Virus record (IMG/VR): IMGVR_UViG_3300047481_002212
Coordinates: 1 to 45,188 of that record
DNA length: 45,188 nt
Direction: 5' to 3' (one strand)
Origin: a virus
Part shown: positions 44,189 to 45,188 of the stretch, in pieces
Layout: every line of letters starts with the position of its first letter
Position numbering within the stretch: the first letter of the stretch is position 1
Made by a program: the position numbers and the translations under genes
The notes under the pieces: generated by a model
What the model saw: the letters and a program-made list of their open reading frames with translations, nothing else
Told to the model about the DNA's origin: nothing
The model's database searches: none

Positions 44189-44787
44189 TGGGAAGACAAG
44201 TTACAAACTCCGCGAGAGTTACCAGCAACAAGAGTAACAGCGATGAATCATCCACGACCATGGGCATCGCGATGGGAGATTCTCAACGCCTCGTGGTCCT
44301 CCATGGCGAAGTCAACGAGGCATCCATCTCGCTGGTTGTTGCCCAGTTGCTTCACCTCGCATCGCAAAACCACAAGCCCATCCACCTCGTGATCTCTACG
44401 TATGGCGGATCGGTGGACGAGATGTTCACACTATACGATACCATCAAGTTCCTCCCATGTCCAGTCCACACCATCGCGCTTGGAAAGGTGATGAGCGCAG
44501 GAGTACTTTTGCTCGCAACAGGGGCTAAGGGAAAGAGGATGATCGGTCGAAATGCTCGAGTGATGATCCATCCAATCTCCGGTGGAGTTGGTGGAAATGT
44601 TTTCGAGGTGATCAATGAGTCCAAGGAACACAAGCGCATGCAGGACCAGATGGTGGATGCTATCGTCCGTGAGACTAAGGGTTCTAAATCGGAAATCGAG
44701 AAGATCATGAAGTCAGGTCACGACTTCTACCTCCTTCCAGAGCAGGCTGTTAAGCTCGGGATCGTGGACAAGATCATCGGTGACTGA
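44188..44787 (+). CDS. clpP: ClpP-type serine protease subunit
   Basis: A 199-residue protein. ATG 44188 is preferred over GTG 44185 because AGGAG lies 7 bases before it. The catalytic triad is intact: S103 in K-V-M-S-A-G, H128 in V-M-I-H-P-I-S-G-G and D179 in G-H-D-F-Y-L. The Ser-His spacing of 25 is the same as in E. coli ClpP. I-S-T-Y-G-G-S-V near residue 70 is the oxyanion-side G-G motif. ClpP forms tetradecameric barrels fed by ClpX/ClpA-type ATPases. None is in the window, so it would use a host unfoldase or act as a phage prohead or regulatory protease. The first 40 residues are Ser/Asn-rich and unlike host ClpP. Confidence 0.92.
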   Translation: MGRQVTNSARVTSNKSNSDESSTTMGIAMGDSQRLVVLHGEVNEASISLVVAQLLHLASQNHKPIHLVISTYGGSVDEMFTLYDTIKFLPCPVHTIALGKVMSAGVLLLATGAKGKRMIGRNARVMIHPISGGVGGNVFEVINESKEHKRMQDQMVDAIVRETKGSKSEIEKIMKSGHDFYLLPEQAVKLGIVDKIIGD

Positions 44788-44802
44788 CACCTGTGCAAAC
44801 TG

Positions 44803-44857
44803 TACCTCACGTGGTATAATGTCAGGCCAACATGCCTAAACATGACTACGTGAGGTA
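44803..44857 (+). repeat. Perfect 10-bp inverted repeat around the helicase start
   Basis: TACCTCACGT at 44803-44812 and its exact complement ACGTGAGGTA at 44848-44857 enclose a 35-base spacer. The spacer contains the -10 hexamer and the helicase ATG. On read-through RNA from clpP the arms could pair and hide the start codon. On DNA they could be paired operator half-sites. No T-run follows, so it is not a typical terminator. Confidence 0.6.
44812..44820 (+). promoter_or_regulatory. Extended -10 sigma70-type promoter
   Basis: TG-G-TATAAT is a perfect extended -10 element with a perfect -10 hexamer at 44815-44820. The -35 position 17 bases upstream (TGTGCA) is poor, as is usual for extended -10 promoters. 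A start of transcription about 7 bases downstream would fall near 44827, only about 5 bases before the helicase ATG. It would therefore give a leaderless or nearly leaderless message. Confidence 0.55.
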
Positions 44858-45188
44858 TTTTCCATTTGACCGTATCCGACCCGAACAACGAAAGGCGATC
44901 GAGTTCGCTCTCGATTCTTATGAGTCCGGCAAGAAGGCTGTTCTCCTAGAAATGGGAACGGGGACGGGAAAGTCCGCCACAGGCATCTGCATCGCCCGTT
45001 ACATGGAGGCACACGCCCCTGTGATTAAGGATGAGGAGGGGATGCCTCTCACCGGTGCATATGTGATCACCACCCAGAAGATCCTCCAGGAACAGTACAT
45101 GGATGACTTCGGGCCTCAATCCGGACGAAACCTCATCCGCACCATCAAGTCAGCATCCAACTACCGATGCAAGCACTACTCCGATAAT
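44832..45188 (+). CDS. DinG/XPD-like superfamily 2 helicase, partial (N-terminus)
   Basis: The frame runs from ATG 44832 to the right edge, 119 residues visible. F-D-R-I-R-P-E-Q-R-K-A-I is a Q-motif-like opening. M-G-T-G-T-G-K-S-A is Walker A. V-I-T-T-Q-K-I-L-Q-E-Q-Y is motif Ia. The stretch ending N-Y-R-C-K-H-Y is where DinG/XPD-type helicases begin their four-cysteine iron-sulphur insertion; only the first Cys is visible. DinG-like enzymes unwind 5'-3' at forks and R-loops. CAGG 5 bases before the ATG could serve as Shine-Dalgarno in a read-through message. It is 44 bases downstream of clpP. The class beyond superfamily 2 is provisional until the rest is seen. Confidence 0.8.
   Translation, partial: MPKHDYVRYFPFDRIRPEQRKAIEFALDSYESGKKAVLLEMGTGTGKSATGICIARYMEAHAPVIKDEEGMPLTGAYVITTQKILQEQYMDDFGPQSGRNLIRTIKSASNYRCKHYSDN

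Overview
The window is a gene-dense, 45 kb piece of a large contractile-tailed bacteriophage genome of the T4-like type. The best evidence is a set of recognisable T4-type genes on the minus strand: a gp25-like and a gp6-like baseplate wedge protein, a gp5-like hub/spike protein and a gp55-like late sigma factor. The host cannot be named. The mixture of T4-like structural genes, a large sugar-nucleotide/glycosyltransferase block and auxiliary ClpP and chaperonin-like genes is typical of large aquatic phages, but this is inference. No rRNA, tRNA, CRISPR array or insertion sequence was seen, and no gap without a gene exceeds about 60 bases.

Layout. (1) 1-24.5 kb, minus strand (read right to left): late sigma factor, a small possible gp33-like protein, hub/spike protein, one small plus-strand gene wedged between hub and gp25, gp25, gp6, a DNRLRE-like protein, a very large gp7-position protein with two LamG-like domains, four further virion proteins (one nidogen-like), a 2293-residue collagen-like fibre ending in an S74 self-cleaving chaperone, and the start of one small gene at the left edge. 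(2) 24.5-41.5 kb, minus strand: a near-continuous operon whose genes mostly overlap by ATGA/GTGA. It contains seven glycosyltransferase genes (one double-domain), GDP-fucose synthesis (gmd, fcl), a short nucleotide-sugar dehydrogenase, a CapD/PseB-like dehydratase, a PIG-L/LmbE deacetylase, a WbqC-like protein, three methyltransferase genes (one fused to a sugar-kinase-like domain) and, as an outsider, a Cas4/RecB-like nuclease of clearly higher GC. (3) 41.5-45.2 kb, plus strand, divergent from the operon: a tail-anchored coiled-coil protein, a chaperonin-apical-domain-like protein without ATPase motifs, three small proteins (one zinc-ribbon-like), a ClpP-type protease with an intact triad, and the N-terminus of a DinG/XPD-like helicase behind an extended -10 promoter bracketed by a perfect 10-bp inverted repeat.

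How it may work together. The late genes build a baseplate unusually rich in carbohydrate-binding-type folds and a very long collagen-like fibre whose 12-residue repeat carries threonine in two of every four triplets. The adjacent operon could make and transfer a fucose- or uronate-containing, phosphorylated/methylated glycan. The leading hypothesis for an undescribed system is that the phage glycosylates its own collagen-like fibre (as bacterial spore collagen-like proteins are glycosylated on Thr), or alternatively remodels or caps the host surface polysaccharide. The kinase-methyltransferase fusion resembles the WbdD O-antigen chain terminator with the domain order reversed. Composition is patchy: hand counts of 60-base lines give about 53-67% GC inside one block of the fibre tip, about 62% in the nuclease, about 52% in clpP, and about 32-43% in most neighbours sampled, which points to mosaic acquisition.
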